Shown here one piece after another: positions 24,459-25,641 of a stretch of DNA of 25,641 nt. This stretch comes from Acidobacteria bacterium UBA823. GTDB taxonomy: Bacteria; Acidobacteriota; Vicinamibacteria; Vicinamibacterales; UBA823. The notes below the pieces were generated by a model that ran no database searches, had not been told where the DNA came from, and worked only from the letters and a program-made list of their open reading frames with translations. Position 1 is the stretch's first letter. Each line of letters starts with the position of its first letter. The position numbers and the translations under genes were made by a program. Location: contig DBHR01000111.1 of NCBI GenBank assembly GCA_002296225.1, positions 37,828-63,468 of the forward strand, given 5' to 3'.

Positions 24459-25253
24459 GTGGTAATATTCGCCGTGCACCCTGAAACAGCTTCGGACGCG
24501 CACAAGACCCTCACCGAATCTTCAACCGTCGCCGTGATCCCCGCTCGCTACGCGTCCTCACGGCTTCCGGGAAAACCACTCATCGAGATCGGCGGCCGAC
24601 CGATGATCGAGCACGTTTACCGGCGTACTGCGTCGGTCTCGACACTCGACGCAGTGTTCGTGGCGACCGACGATGAGCGGATCGCGCAGGCGGTCGTAGC
24701 GTTTGGCGGCTGCGCTGAACGAACACGCGCGACGCATCGCTCTGGCACCGAACGAGTCGCCGAAGTCGCCGCGCGGCTTCCCTGCGCCATCGTGGTCAAC
24801 GTACAAGGGGACGAACCGTTCATCGAGCCGTCGATGATCCAGCAGGCGCTCGTCCCATTCGCCGTAGACCCATCGGTGCAGATGTCCACGCTGCGTCGAC
24901 GGATCGACGACCCTACAGAACTAAACAACCCGAACGTCGTGAAGGTTGTCGTCGATGGCCGTGGCGATGCCCTCTACTTCTCTCGCCAAGCGATCCCGTG
25001 TGCGAGTCCGAACACCAATTCGACAGCCTACAAACACATCGGACTCTACGTGTATCGTAGGAACTTTTTGCTCAAGTTGGCCGGATTGTCACCCATGCCA
25101 CTCGAAGCTGCAGAATCGCTCGAACAACTTCGCGCGCTGGAGCACGGCTTTGCGATCAGGACCGTCGAAACCACGAGCGATTCACTGGGCGTGGACACAG
25201 CCGAGGACGTTGAACGAGCCCGCCGGGCCTTAACTTCTGGAGCTCGAATGTGA
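24459..25253 (+). CDS. kdsB: CMP-Kdo synthetase (3-deoxy-manno-octulosonate cytidylyltransferase)
   Basis: It activates Kdo with CTP to CMP-Kdo for lipopolysaccharide inner core assembly, which marks a Gram-negative envelope. The nucleotidyltransferase start VIPARYASSRLPGKPL (about 27-42) is diagnostic. NVQGDEPFIEP, YFSRQAIPCA and YKHIGLYVYRR follow, and SLGVDTAEDVERAR closes the protein. Starting at the GTG at 24459 gives 264 residues, about 20 more than E. coli KdsB at the N-terminus. A second in-frame GTG at 24474 is an alternative and no ATG is available before the conserved region. Its stop overlaps the pyrG start by four bases (GTGA), and CTP from PyrG is its substrate. Confidence 0.94.
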   Translation: MVIFAVHPETASDAHKTLTESSTVAVIPARYASSRLPGKPLIEIGGRPMIEHVYRRTASVSTLDAVFVATDDERIAQAVVAFGGCAERTRATHRSGTERVAEVAARLPCAIVVNVQGDEPFIEPSMIQQALVPFAVDPSVQMSTLRRRIDDPTELNNPNVVKVVVDGRGDALYFSRQAIPCASPNTNSTAYKHIGLYVYRRNFLLKLAGLSPMPLEAAESLEQLRALEHGFAIRTVETTSDSLGVDTAEDVERARRALTSGARM

Positions 25254-25641
25254 GCGAGACGCAGCAGAGGATCGATGGTCGCCCAACGAAGTACATCTTC
25301 GTGACGGGCGGCGTGGTGTCGTCGTTGGGTAAGGGACTAGCCGCGGCGTCCCTCGGGTGTTTACTCGAAGGCCACGGCTATAAAGTGACGATGTTGAAGT
25401 TCGACCCCTACGTTAACGTTGACCCCGGGACGATGAGCCCGTATCAACACGGCGAAGTCTACGTCACTGACGACGGTGCCGAGACTGACCTTGACCTCGG
25501 ACACTACGAGCGGTTCACCCACACAATCACGACGCGTAATCACAACTGGACGACCGGAAAGATTTTTCTGTCAGTGATCGAGAAGGAACGCCGAGGCGAT
25601 TACCTCGGTCGAACCGTGCAGGTTATCCCCCATGTCAGTGA
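25250..25641 (+). CDS. pyrG: CTP synthase, 5' part cut by the window end
   Basis: Only the first 130 codons of about 545 are present. The frame begins with a GTG that overlaps the kdsB stop codon and runs open to the edge. It encodes the amidoligase domain: FVTGGVVSSLGKG (17-29, ATP-binding loop), FDPYVNVDPGTMSP (51-64), QHGEVYVTDDGAETDLDLGH (66-85) and KERRGDYLGRTVQVIPH (112-128), all hallmarks of CTP synthase. The enzyme makes CTP from UTP, ATP and glutamine. Coupling to kdsB matches the known kdsB/pyrG/kdsA gene association, since KdsB consumes CTP. The glutaminase domain lies outside the window. Confidence 0.96.
   Translation, partial: MSETQQRIDGRPTKYIFVTGGVVSSLGKGLAAASLGCLLEGHGYKVTMLKFDPYVNVDPGTMSPYQHGEVYVTDDGAETDLDLGHYERFTHTITTRNHNWTTGKIFLSVIEKERRGDYLGRTVQVIPHVS

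Overview
The window is about 25.6 kb of moderately GC-rich, densely coding bacterial chromosome. It carries core energy and carbon metabolism genes. I see no insertion sequence, phage gene, CRISPR array, tRNA or rRNA. The organism is Gram-negative, since it has kdsB for lipopolysaccharide Kdo. It respires through a quinol:cytochrome c reductase with a b6-type cytochrome b and a large multiheme cytochrome c. The gene content (a PGI of the transaldolase/PGI-fusion type, KorAB in place of an oxoglutarate dehydrogenase, glcDEF, a split cytochrome b with a multiheme c subunit) looks most like Acidobacteriota of the Vicinamibacteria kind. That placement is inference from the proteins, not from a marker gene.

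Layout: (1) 1-264 is non-coding with one good hairpin, followed by a plus-strand LysE-type exporter (265-891). (2) 934-6751, minus strand: glcD-glcE-glcF glycolate oxidase, followed by a phosphoglucose isomerase. (3) 6929-13397, minus strand: a respiratory operon transcribed HEAT-repeat membrane protein, Rieske protein, cytochrome b6-like subunit, subunit-IV-like subunit, eight-heme cytochrome c. A perfect 14-bp hairpin follows it. (4) 13511-14716, minus strand: ndk, a DUF2905 membrane peptide and dcd. (5) 14841-22298, minus strand: icd, mdh, sucC, sucD, korA, korB, closed by a terminator. (6) 22299-22709: a non-coding divergent region with DnaA-box-like sequences and an NtrC-like palindrome. 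(7) 22710 to the end, plus strand: serA, kdsB and the first 130 codons of pyrG, cut by the window edge.

The blocks connect functionally. The icd-mdh-sucCD-korAB block covers isocitrate to succinate plus malate to oxaloacetate, and it would yield NADPH, NADH and reduced ferredoxin (or run backwards). The bc-type complex takes electrons from the quinone pool, to which glycolate oxidase may also donate, and passes them to c-type hemes. The most unusual item is the 948-residue cytochrome c: a membrane anchor, a long coiled coil, three CxxCH sites, then five repeated His/Met-type heme modules. It is encoded with a cytochrome b that keeps the cysteine used for heme ci in b6f complexes.
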